A DNA stretch of 6,821 nucleotides from an uncultured bacterium (GTDB lineage Bacteria > Bacillota > Clostridia > Christensenellales > Borkfalkiaceae): positions 1 to 6,821 of the forward strand of contig CAKXBD010000112.1 of NCBI GenBank assembly GCA_934871445.1, written 5' to 3'. The stretch's first letter is position 1, and every line of letters starts with the position of its first letter. Under the pieces are notes generated by a model, which was not told the DNA's origin, searched no databases, and saw only the letters and a list, made by a program, of their open reading frames with translations. Shown here in pieces: positions 1 to 6,687 of this stretch. A program made the position numbers and the translations under genes.

Positions 1-1278
1 GAACCACGCGGCGCGGAGATCCTTCCCCTTCACCTGTTCGAGAAGGTCTGCCCTCTTTGCGGCGACTTCTTCCTTTTTCAGACCCTTATCGTTTTTATAC
101 GTGGAAAGGAGCTGCGTCTGCGTCTCAGAGAAAGGCAACAGAATATTATAGACAAACCCGAAGCCTTCCTTCGGAGAATATACGACGAACGAATCGTCGG
201 AGACGCTCCCTATTGCCGTTTCAAAAGCGCTCTGGTCGGAAGTATAGCTGTTTTTCTGCGTTTCGACGAGGTCATTATACTGACCCTCCACATATTCTTG
301 CGTAAGCTTTGCATTGGCTGTTTCGCTCAAATCGTCGTTATATTTATTGATGAGCGCCTGCTCGAGCTGGCTGGCAAGCTCGACAAAATAATAGTCGAGT
401 TTCGTAAAGTCCGTGGTATCTTCCTTATCGCCGAGCAGACCGTTACCCGACAGATTGGCGAGGAAATTATTATACGCCATACGGCGGGAGCGCTCCGTCG
501 AACCGTCGAGCCGCTCGTAGGAACCGCAGCTGTCCGCCGCGTTGCGGCCGGTATAAATCTCGTAATCGACGTCGTAGTAGTCTTCCGTTTCCGTACCCAC
601 GCCCGTCGGAGTCGTGCGAGATTCGGCGGAAGCATCGTCGTCATCGTCATCCTCTTCCGTGATATAGTTCTGTTCGCTCGAATCGAGCGTATTGTTGATC
701 ATCTTTTTCAGACTATAAACGGCCCGATCATAATCGGCGGTGTCCTCGGCGGCAGTTTTCCCGCCGTTCGTGAGGAAATATTTCATGGTCAGGATTTCGG
801 GATGATCGGCATACAGCTTCTTTTCCGTTTCATCGGTAATCTTGGCCTGTTCGCTTTCGATATAGGCATTATAGCCTTCTACCGTGTAAACGTCGCTCTC
901 CGTGCTGAAATAATACGCCATCGCATACTGCACCATGATTTTACGGCTGACGAGCGTGTCCATCAAAGTATTGAATGTCTGCTCGTACGTATAGCCGTAG
1001 CTGTTGATATACGTGTATCCGACATTGAGGAAATAGGCCACAAGGTCGCGTTTCAGAATATTTTTATTCATGCTTTCGATGACGTCCGCGTAGGCCGCAT
1101 ACTCGCCGTCGCCTTTGAAGTCGTCATGCTCCGCGATATTTACGGTTGCGATGACCTGCGCCATATCCTTTTCGCTGTTGGTCGTAATCAGACCCTCTCC
1201 GCACGCCGCCGCGCTGAGCGTGAATGCGATGCTCAGGCACAATACCGCTATCTTCTTGAATGTGTTTCTCTTCTTCAT
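1..1278 (-). CDS. Secreted lipoprotein, possible SurA/PrsA-like foldase, C-terminus outside window
   Basis: The frame opens with ATG at 1278 and stays open for 426 codons to the window edge without a stop, so the gene is cut at its 3' end. A GGAG (1285-1288) lies six bases upstream of the ATG and supports this start. Residues 1-26 form a lipoprotein signal peptide: a basic MKKRNTFKK start, a hydrophobic stretch at about 10-22, then SAAAC-G with Cys26 as the predicted lipidated residue. The mature protein is hydrophilic and tyrosine- and acid-rich. It has the segment VIATVN at 42-47 and a helical-looking region at about 73-123, which loosely resemble the start of SurA_N-type chaperone domains. 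A run of two Glu and six Asp occurs at 208-215. GFGFVYNILLPF at 373-384 may begin a further domain. No parvulin (PpiC) domain is visible before the edge, so foldase activity is inferred from weak resemblance and from the position after mfd. It could equally be a lineage-specific lipoprotein. It lies 125 bp downstream of mfd and has its own promoter. The lipoprotein call is firm; the function is not. Confidence 0.85.
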   Translation of the reverse strand, partial: MKKRNTFKKIAVLCLSIAFTLSAAACGEGLITTNSEKDMAQVIATVNIAEHDDFKGDGEYAAYADVIESMNKNILKRDLVAYFLNVGYTYINSYGYTYEQTFNTLMDTLVSRKIMVQYAMAYYFSTESDVYTVEGYNAYIESEQAKITDETEKKLYADHPEILTMKYFLTNGGKTAAEDTADYDRAVYSLKKMINNTLDSSEQNYITEEDDDDDDASAESRTTPTGVGTETEDYYDVDYEIYTGRNAADSCGSYERLDGSTERSRRMAYNNFLANLSGNGLLGDKEDTTDFTKLDYYFVELASQLEQALINKYNDDLSETANAKLTQEYVEGQYNDLVETQKNSYTSDQSAFETAIGSVSDDSFVVYSPKEGFGFVYNILLPFSETQTQLLSTYKNDKGLKKEEVAAKRADLLEQVKGKDLRAAWF

Positions 1279-1364
1279 AAACCGCTCCGATTTTTTATCG
1301 TACTTTATCTTTGTTTCCGAAAAAACATAATTTTTCCCCGACGGGACTTGTATCAACAACTTAT

Positions 1365-1393
1365 ATTATAACCGATTTCCCGCAAATGTGCAA
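1365..1393 (-). promoter_or_regulatory. Sigma-A type promoter of the lipoprotein gene
   Basis: On the minus strand a perfect -10 box TATAAT (1370-1365) is preceded, after exactly 17 bases, by TTGCAC (1393-1388), a partial match to the -35 consensus TTGACA. Transcription would start near 1358, giving a leader of about 80 bases before the ATG at 1278. The leader is A/T-rich. It contains a GAAAAA/TTTTTC hairpin, a small CGAT/ATCG hairpin just upstream of the GGAG ribosome-binding site, and a seven-codon open frame at 1328-1305. The -35 box lies inside a short inverted repeat at 1381-1403. The boxes are seen in the sequence; promoter activity is inferred. Confidence 0.6.
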
Positions 1394-1403
1394 TCATTTT
1401 GCG
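1381..1403. repeat. Short inverted repeat between mfd stop and lipoprotein promoter
   Basis: The 6-bp arms CGCAAA (1381-1386) and TTTGCG (1398-1403) flank an 11-base loop. The repeat begins directly after the mfd stop codon and encloses the -35 box of the lipoprotein promoter. There is no T-run beyond it on either strand, so it is not a convincing intrinsic terminator. It could be an operator, a weak mRNA 3' end structure for mfd, or chance. Confidence 0.35.
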
Positions 1404-4400
1404 TTATAAAGTTGTGAAAGTTAGGGCAAATTTCAAAAATTTTGTCATTTCCGCCATCAAATCCGTCGCTTCCCTGCGCCCGAAAAATTCCACGACGGGC
1501 GCTTCCGACATATTCAGGCGCACTCTTTCCCGATATTTGTCCATCGCCGCCTGTATCCGCTTATCGCCCAAGGCTTCCAAGGAGGGAAATTCTAACGCCC
1601 CCACGCCCTTGACGACTGAAATTTTCCGAACGTTGAATTTTGCCGCATAGCTCTTCAAAACCGCGATGACGAGCAGATTGATGACCGCCTGCGGCAAGGG
1701 CCCGTACATCTCTTCCAAAGAGCTATATACCCGCTTATAATCCGCGACCGAAGAAATTTCCGCAATCTGCTTATACGTATCCAAACGCCCCGCCGAAGAT
1801 TCGATATATTTTTCCGAAATATACGCATTGGCGCGGATATCCAGCTCCGCAACCGTCTGCGTCTCGCCCGTCAGTTCTTCCTTCAAAAGTTTCGCGTACA
1901 GTTCATACCCCACTTTGTCCATGTGCCCGTGCTGTTCGGCGCCCAGCACGTTGCCCGCGCCGCGGATCTCCAAATCCCGCATCGCCAGCTTATATCCGGA
2001 GCCCAGTTCCGTGAACTCCATGATCGCCTTCAACCGTTCGGAGGCATTCTGCGTCATCACCCGTTCCGGCTTGAAGGTGAAATAGGCGTGCGCCAATCTG
2101 GTTCCCCGCCCCACGCGGCCTTTGAGCTGATAGAGCTGGGAAATCCCGAGCTTATCGCTGTCGATGACGATGAGCGTGTTCGCGTTCGGCAAGTCTATCC
2201 CGTTTTCGATGATCGTAGTCGTAATCAAAATATCCGATTTTCCGCTGTAAAAGTCATACACGCTGTTTTCCAGCACCGTCTTATCCATGCGGCCGTGCGC
2301 CACGGAAAGTTCCGCTTCGGGCAAAATTCGCTTGATTTTCGCCGCAAACGTAAAAATGCTCTCCACCTTGTTATACAGGATAAAGACCTGTCCGCCGCGG
2401 GACAGCTCGCGAATACAGGCGTCGCGGATCAAAGTCTCCGTTTCCTCGACGACGTAGGTCTGCACGGGAAGCCGTTCGCCCGGCGGGGTCTGAATGGTGG
2501 AAATATCCCTTATTCCCGACAGGGACATGTGCAGCGTCCGAGGAATGGGCGTCGCCGTCATGGTCAGGCAGTCGATGTCTTTTCTGAGGTTTTTTATCTT
2601 TTCCTTATGTTCCACGCCGAAGCGCTGCTCCTCGTCGAGCACGAGAAGTCCGAGATCCTTGAATTTGACGTCGTTCGATAAAAGACGATGGGTACCGATA
2701 ACGAAATCGATGCTGCCGTCTTTGAGTCCCGAAAGAATTTTCGCCTGATCCTTCGGAGAATTAAAACGATTTAACGCGGCAATCCTGACTCCGAAATCTC
2801 CAAAGCGTTCGCAGGCGGTATTGAAATGCTGATTGCATAAAATCGTGCTCGGACACATGAGCGCCGCCTGTTTGCCCGCGAGCACGCAAAGGTACACGGC
2901 GCGGAAAGCCACCTCCGTTTTGCCGAATCCCACGTCCCCGCAAAGGAGGCGGTCCATCACTTTGTCCGAACACATGTCCGCCTTGATCTCCTCCACGCTG
3001 GAAGCCTGATCCGGCGTCAGTTCATAGGAAAACGCGTCTTCAAACTCCCGCATGAAGGCTTCGTTTTCGGGGAAACGGAACCCGCGGGATTCCGCGCGTT
3101 CGGCATACAGCTTTTTGAGGTCGAACGCCAGCTTTTTGAGCGAAGCGCGGACGCGGGCTTTTACCCGTTCGAAATCCGCCCCGCCGATCTTGCTTAAAGA
3201 AGGGTTCGCGTCCCCCACGTATTTGGACAATATGTCCATGTGCTCCGCGGGGACGTACAGCACGTCTCCGTCTTTATATTCGAGCGCGATATACTCCTTC
3301 GTGCCGTCCGTGGTTTCGATTTTCTTCGTGCCGATGACCCGCCCGATGCCGTGCGTCTCATGCACCGCGTAATCGCCCACTTCGGGAGCGGAAAACATAT
3401 CCCCGCGCTTGCGGCGTACCCGCCGCGTATCGGGAGCCTTCGTATACAAATCGCCCGAACCGATCAACGCGAGCTTACACTCGTGAAGGACGAACCCCTT
3501 TTCCACCTTTTCGGGCAGAACGCAAACGCCTTTCAACAGAGAAAGGTCGTCGGGAAGTTTCGTCGTGGAAATATATTCGTCCGAGAGCATTTCCGACATC
3601 TTTGCCGCACGGGAGGAATCTCCGCAGCATAAAACGACCCGATAGCCCCCCCGAAGCCAATTTTTGATATCCGTCAGCAGTGCGGGAAAACCGTTTAAGT
3701 ATCTCGCCACGGGCGTCGCCGTCAGATTGAAAATTTTCAGCGGTTCAAAAAAGAAGGATTTTCCCGTAAAGGTCTGCAACGCGAGCCGGCGGAAACGGGA
3801 AAGGGAGGAAAGAAACGAATCTTTTTCCGCATATTGAAAAAGAGTAAAACCGAATGCCTCTCCGCCCGCTTTAAGGCGCTGAAAACGTTCCTCGTGCTCC
3901 TTATAGAGCGCGTTGAATTTATCCCATAAAGTTTTGCACTCGTCGAAAATCAAAACGGCGTTTTCGGGAAGAACGGAGAAAAAATCCGTCGCGTTTTCCG
4001 TGAGAGGCAGAATAAAAGAGGATTTCTCTCCGGCCGGATCGGAAAGAATTTCATCCGCGATCTCTTTTGCGCGGGAATAGGCGTCGGAGGTCTTAAAGGT
4101 TTTGAGTTCCTTTTCCAGCGTTTTCCGAATCCGATCTCTGTCCCCGTCGGAAATGAAAACGTCCGTCGCCGCAAGAACAGAGATTTTCCGCGTGCCGGCC
4201 AAACGCTCGCCCGTGACGATGTCATACGGCTTTATCTTTTCCACGGTATCTCCGAAAAAGTCCACACGGACGGGATTTTCCGCGTTGACGGGATAGATGT
4301 CGAGGATATCGCCCCGAAGCGCGAAAGCGCCCTTTGTCTCCACCTCAAAACCGCGCACGTAACCCATTTGCGTCAGGCGGAACGGAAGGGAAGAAAAATC

Positions 4401-4814
4401 GACGTCCTCACCCTCCTTCAACACAATTTTCGGCAGTGTTTTCGGGAAGAGCTGAATGAGCGCGTCGAGCTCCGCAGCTACCACGGGACAGCCCTCCTGC
4501 AAGGCTTCGATGCCTTGCAGACGCTTAAAAAGAGAATCTTTGGAAAGCGCCTTCCGATACAATAAAACCTCGTCTTTCGCCGCCAAGACTTCCGTCCTTT
4601 TGCCCGAAAGCGCCGCAATATTGTCCGCCGCTTTCTGCGCCGCCGTTCCGTCCGCCGCGATATATACCACGGGATAGGAAACAAGGGATGCAATGAGATA
4701 TTTCAGGGAGTCGGAAACGCCGAAAACCGCCGTGGGCGCGCCGCGGCGGAGTTCTTCTCCCAAAAGGGGATAATCCCCTCCTATATTGTCAAAAGTAAAG
4801 AAATTTTCTTTCAT
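1404..4814 (-). CDS. mfd: Transcription-repair coupling factor Mfd
   Basis: At 1136 residues this is a full-length Mfd, an ATP-driven DNA translocase. It binds RNA polymerase stalled at lesions, pushes it off DNA, and recruits UvrA for nucleotide excision repair. The N-terminal third is the UvrB-like module: a degenerate nucleotide site (GVSDSLK, 32-38) and the UvrB-type stretch LRGDILDIYP (166-175). The RNA-polymerase-interacting CarD-like domain follows at about 477-545 (GDYAVHETHGIGR, 480-492). The RecG-like motor has Walker A GDVGFGKT (626-633), GTHRLL (707-712), Walker B DEEQ (727-730), TATPIPRT (753-760), motif V TTTIIENGIDLP (865-876) and motif VI QLKGRVGRG (896-904). The translocation motif region spans about 941-979 and the C-terminal D7 domain about 985-1110. 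All motor residues expected are present. ATG at 4814 is the only start: reading upstream in frame reaches a TAA before any ATG, GTG or TTG, and the N-terminus aligns well with B. subtilis Mfd from memory. No clear Shine-Dalgarno sequence precedes it. It lies between pth and the lipoprotein gene. Confidence 0.98.
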   Translation of the reverse strand: MKENFFTFDNIGGDYPLLGEELRRGAPTAVFGVSDSLKYLIASLVSYPVVYIAADGTAAQKAADNIAALSGKRTEVLAAKDEVLLYRKALSKDSLFKRLQGIEALQEGCPVVAAELDALIQLFPKTLPKIVLKEGEDVDFSSLPFRLTQMGYVRGFEVETKGAFALRGDILDIYPVNAENPVRVDFFGDTVEKIKPYDIVTGERLAGTRKISVLAATDVFISDGDRDRIRKTLEKELKTFKTSDAYSRAKEIADEILSDPAGEKSSFILPLTENATDFFSVLPENAVLIFDECKTLWDKFNALYKEHEERFQRLKAGGEAFGFTLFQYAEKDSFLSSLSRFRRLALQTFTGKSFFFEPLKIFNLTATPVARYLNGFPALLTDIKNWLRGGYRVVLCCGDSSRAAKMSEMLSDEYISTTKLPDDLSLLKGVCVLPEKVEKGFVLHECKLALIGSGDLYTKAPDTRRVRRKRGDMFSAPEVGDYAVHETHGIGRVIGTKKIETTDGTKEYIALEYKDGDVLYVPAEHMDILSKYVGDANPSLSKIGGADFERVKARVRASLKKLAFDLKKLYAERAESRGFRFPENEAFMREFEDAFSYELTPDQASSVEEIKADMCSDKVMDRLLCGDVGFGKTEVAFRAVYLCVLAGKQAALMCPSTILCNQHFNTACERFGDFGVRIAALNRFNSPKDQAKILSGLKDGSIDFVIGTHRLLSNDVKFKDLGLLVLDEEQRFGVEHKEKIKNLRKDIDCLTMTATPIPRTLHMSLSGIRDISTIQTPPGERLPVQTYVVEETETLIRDACIRELSRGGQVFILYNKVESIFTFAAKIKRILPEAELSVAHGRMDKTVLENSVYDFYSGKSDILITTTIIENGIDLPNANTLIVIDSDKLGISQLYQLKGRVGRGTRLAHAYFTFKPERVMTQNASERLKAIMEFTELGSGYKLAMRDLEIRGAGNVLGAEQHGHMDKVGYELYAKLLKEELTGETQTVAELDIRANAYISEKYIESSAGRLDTYKQIAEISSVADYKRVYSSLEEMYGPLPQAVINLLVIAVLKSYAAKFNVRKISVVKGVGALEFPSLEALGDKRIQAAMDKYRERVRLNMSEAPVVEFFGRREATDLMAEMTKFLKFALTFTTL

Positions 4815-4853
4815 CGCGCGTCTTAGAGCAGTTGAATTTATCCAAAACCATAT

Positions 4854-4940
4854 TTAATCGAGAGCCCCCGCAATCGTTCGGAATAATACCCGCATTTTTC
4901 TGAAAGCCTCACAGCGAGTCAGGAGGGATTAATCGAGGGC
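4854..4940. repeat. 12-base imperfect direct repeat pair in the pth-mfd spacer
   Basis: TTAATCGAGAGC (4854-4865) and TTAATCGAGGGC (4929-4940) differ at one base, and their starts are 75 bases apart. The second copy overlaps the inner arm of the nested hairpin. The pair could be traces of a small insertion with duplicated flanks, two binding sites for one protein, or chance; no other sign of a mobile element is present. Confidence 0.3.
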
Positions 4941-4968
4941 TGATTTTCCCTCAAACTTCCTATTCGCT
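4913..4968 (-). repeat. Nested inverted repeats, possible RNA hairpin
   Basis: Reading the minus strand, an outer pair AGCGA/TCGCT (4964-4968 with 4913-4917), a middle pair AGGA/TCCT (4958-4961 with 4921-4924) and an inner pair GAGGG/CCCTC (4948-4952 with 4935-4939, loop of eight) nest in order. They could fold as one interrupted hairpin. It is not followed by a T-run, so it does not look like a terminator. It may be a folded leader segment of mfd mRNA, a processing site, or the remnant of a small palindromic repeat element. The pairing is seen; the role is unknown. Confidence 0.35.
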
Positions 4969-5019
4969 CGGATAATCAACAGTTCTGTCTTTTCGGACTG
5001 AAACCGTCTTTCATTAAAA

Positions 5020-5580
5020 TCAGTTATATTCGTTCATTACTCGATCGATGGGGTTTCCCTTGGCAAAATACGCCGCCGCTTCCCCCGCTTTATGGCAGGC
5101 GGCCGCGAACAGCTCGTAATCCTCTTTTCTTACTTCGGAAAGCACGTAATCGATAATGGGAATCTTCACCTCTTCGTCGCGGATTCCCACGCGGATGCGG
5201 GGGAAATTCGTAAGTCCCGTCTCTCCGATAATACTGCGCATACCGTTATGCGTACCCGCACTGCCGCCCGCGCGGATGCGGATTTTTCCTTTCGGCAAAT
5301 CGTAATCGTCGTAAATGACGAGAAGTTTTTCCTCCGGAACTTTATATTTTGCCATGAGCTGCTTCACCGCGCGTCCGGAGCTGTTCATATACGTCAAAGG
5401 GCGGGCGATAATCACCTTTTCCCCGCCGACGTAGGCTTCCGCGACCGAAGCTTCGCATTCCTTCTTTTTGAATTTCGCGCCCAAGAGCTCCGCAACGTCG
5501 CCCGCGCAGATAAAGCCCATATTGTGAAAGGTCTTTTCGTATTGTTTTTCGGGATTTCCCAATCCTACAATCAGATACAT
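5020..5580 (-). CDS. pth: Peptidyl-tRNA hydrolase
   Basis: This 186-residue protein is a standard-length bacterial Pth. It cleaves the ester bond of peptidyl-tRNAs released by stalled or aborted ribosomes, recycling tRNA in the cytoplasm. The family active-site residues are all visible: Asn9 in VGLGNP, catalytic His19 in TFHNMGF, Asn66 in PLTYMNSSG, Asp91 in IYDDYDLP, and Asn112 in GTHNGMRS. The usual TRHN motif reads TFHN here, a change next to the catalytic His that leaves it intact. The ATG at 5580 is preceded by AGGAAA (5586-5591) at normal spacing, and the protein begins right at the conserved first beta strand, so the start is secure. It lies 162 bp downstream of prs, a gap that holds a strong hairpin, and 205 bp upstream of mfd. 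It may therefore rely on readthrough from prs or on a promoter I cannot identify with confidence. Confidence 0.97.
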   Translation of the reverse strand: MYLIVGLGNPEKQYEKTFHNMGFICAGDVAELLGAKFKKKECEASVAEAYVGGEKVIIARPLTYMNSSGRAVKQLMAKYKVPEEKLLVIYDDYDLPKGKIRIRAGGSAGTHNGMRSIIGETGLTNFPRIRVGIRDEEVKIPIIDYVLSEVRKEDYELFAAACHKAGEAAAYFAKGNPIDRVMNEYN

Positions 5581-5620
5581 AATCGTTTCCTGTTATTTCT
5601 CCATATCTTTGCGTCCGTTC

Positions 5621-5652
5621 AAAAACTGCCTCGCGAAAGTTTTACCGCGGCA
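5621..5652 (-). terminator. Weak terminator-like hairpin upstream of pth
   Basis: On the minus strand TGCC-GCG pairs with CGC-(GA bulge)-GGCA around a 10-base loop (5652-5627) and is followed by G then five T (5625-5621). The position after prs and before the pth ribosome-binding site suits a second, leaky terminator. The bulged 7-bp stem makes this tentative. Confidence 0.25.
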
Positions 5653-5692
5653 TTTTGTCGGAGTTGTCGGCACGCCGCTCTTTTAACCGCCG

Positions 5693-5723
5693 AAACCGCC
5701 GCCGGTTCTCGCGGCGGCGGTTT
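5693..5723. terminator. Strong GC hairpin after prs, probable (bidirectional) terminator
   Basis: A perfect 12-bp stem (5693-5704 with 5712-5723), of which nine pairs are G-C, surrounds a 7-base loop and starts 19 bases beyond the prs stop codon. On the minus strand only three T (the stem's own end) follow the GC part, then CGG. On the plus strand the run is five T (5721-5725). It therefore fits the intrinsic terminator form better in the plus direction, although no plus-strand gene is present. It may end prs transcripts, stabilise their 3' end, or stop antisense transcripts. Confidence 0.55.
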
Positions 5724-5742
5724 TTCGTGCGTATGTCGATTT

Positions 5743-6687
5743 TCAGTCGTACAGCTTGGACATGGGCTTATCGAGATAGACGTTCTCGATTGCCGCTGCA
5801 AAGATGTCCGCCGTCGTAAGAATACTGAATTTATCCCGCATTTTTTCTTCGGGAAGGTGCACCGTATCCAGCATGACAAGTTTGGTAATGGCGGACTTTT
5901 CCAGCCTTTCCACCGCGGGACCGCTCAGCACCGCATGCGTGCAGGCGGCATAAATCTCCGTAGCCCCGGCATCTTTGAGCGCCTGTGCGCCCTGACAGAT
6001 CGTACCCGCCGTATCGATCATATCGTCGATCATCAGACACTTTTTCCCGCTCACGTCGCCGATGATATTCATGACCTCCATGACGTTGGCTTTCGGGCGG
6101 CGTTTATCGATTATCGCAATGGGCACTCCGAATTTTTCGGCCACCTTTCTCGCGCGCTTGACGCTGCCCACGTCGGGAGAAACCACTACGTCGATATTTC
6201 CCTCTCTCGCAAAATGATTATAGAGCGTGGGGCCGCCGAGAAGATTGTCTACCGGAATATCGAAAAAGCCCTGAATCTGCTCCGCATGAAGATCCATCGT
6301 CAGCACTCTGTCCGCACCCGCCGCGGTGATAAGATTCGCCACCAGCTTCGCGGTGATGGGATCGCGCGAACGCGCTTTTCTGTCCTGACGCGCATACCCG
6401 AAATAGGGAATTACCGCCGTAATACGCCCCGCGCTGGCGCGCTTCGCCGCGTCGATCATAATCAAAAGCTCCATCAGATTGTCGTTGACGGGCGAGGACG
6501 TGGACTGAATGATGAACAGGTCTCTGCCGCGAACGGTCTCTTCGATATGGACATTGATTTCACCGTCGGAAAATGTAGCTACTTCGATTCCGCCGAGCTC
6601 GGTATTGAGCTTTGCCGCAATCGCTTCTGCCAAAGGACGGTTCGAGTTACCGGAGAACAACTTGATTTCATTGCCGTGAGTTATCAT
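5743..6687 (-). CDS. prs: Ribose-phosphate pyrophosphokinase (PRPP synthetase)
   Basis: This 314-residue enzyme transfers pyrophosphate from ATP to ribose 5-phosphate, giving PRPP for purine, pyrimidine, NAD, histidine and tryptophan synthesis. It matches the class I bacterial family in length and motifs. These include FSDGEINVHI (39-48) and RQDRK (100-104) of the ATP site, the PRPP synthetase signature from Asp132-Leu-His134 to about Leu149, the flexible catalytic loop DKRRPKANVMEV (194-205) with Lys195 and Arg197, and the PRPP-binding loop MIDDMIDTAGT (219-229) with both Asp residues. Class I enzymes form hexamers, need Mg2+ and phosphate, and are inhibited by ADP; this is known for the family and not visible here. 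The ATG at 6687 has AAGGAAGG (6694-6701) six bases upstream. The gene is first in the window, with pth next on the same strand. The coding sequence contains no TTA, CTA or TCA codon, which fits a well-expressed gene. Confidence 0.98.
   Translation of the reverse strand: MITHGNEIKLFSGNSNRPLAEAIAAKLNTELGGIEVATFSDGEINVHIEETVRGRDLFIIQSTSSPVNDNLMELLIMIDAAKRASAGRITAVIPYFGYARQDRKARSRDPITAKLVANLITAAGADRVLTMDLHAEQIQGFFDIPVDNLLGGPTLYNHFAREGNIDVVVSPDVGSVKRARKVAEKFGVPIAIIDKRRPKANVMEVMNIIGDVSGKKCLMIDDMIDTAGTICQGAQALKDAGATEIYAACTHAVLSGPAVERLEKSAITKLVMLDTVHLPEEKMRDKFSILTTADIFAAAIENVYLDKPMSKLYD

Larger units (their letters stand above)
4815..5019. other. Non-coding spacer between pth and mfd
   Basis: These 205 bases contain no credible gene. 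The longest items on the minus strand are a 12-codon frame starting five bases after the pth stop, with no ribosome-binding site, and an unstarted frame of about 29 codons. In Bacillus subtilis the small gene fin (yabK) sits between pth and mfd; there is no such gene here. The spacer holds nested inverted repeats (4913-4968) and a 12-base imperfect direct repeat. The only -10-like element I find for mfd is TATTAT (minus strand, just upstream of 4880), and it lacks a recognisable -35 box. I see no intrinsic terminator with a T-run, so transcription may continue from pth into mfd. Confidence 0.6.

Noticed and set aside
327..650. A 107-codon minus-strand frame inside the lipoprotein gene
   Set aside because: It is a shifted frame within a continuous coding sequence. 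Its Thr/Arg-rich, repetitive composition is typical of an out-of-frame reading of the acidic-run region.
298..1371. A 357-codon plus-strand open frame opposite the lipoprotein gene
   Set aside because: It shares codon boundaries with the lipoprotein, whose signal peptide, ribosome-binding site and promoter are convincing. The plus frame shows no domain or start signal and runs through the promoter.
1923..2681. A 252-codon plus-strand open frame inside mfd
   Set aside because: It lies wholly opposite the helicase motor of mfd, where conserved motifs prove the minus-strand reading; no independent evidence supports it.
4770..4785. AGGAGGGG inside the start of mfd, suggesting a later true start
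   Set aside because: The next possible in-frame start is a TTG 13 bases beyond AGGAGG, too far for normal spacing, and starting there would remove the conserved N-terminal residues that match other Mfd proteins.
4979..5017. 12-codon frame (MKDGFSPKRQNC) right after the pth stop
   Set aside because: There is no ribosome-binding site, its length is expected by chance, and it resembles no known leader peptide.
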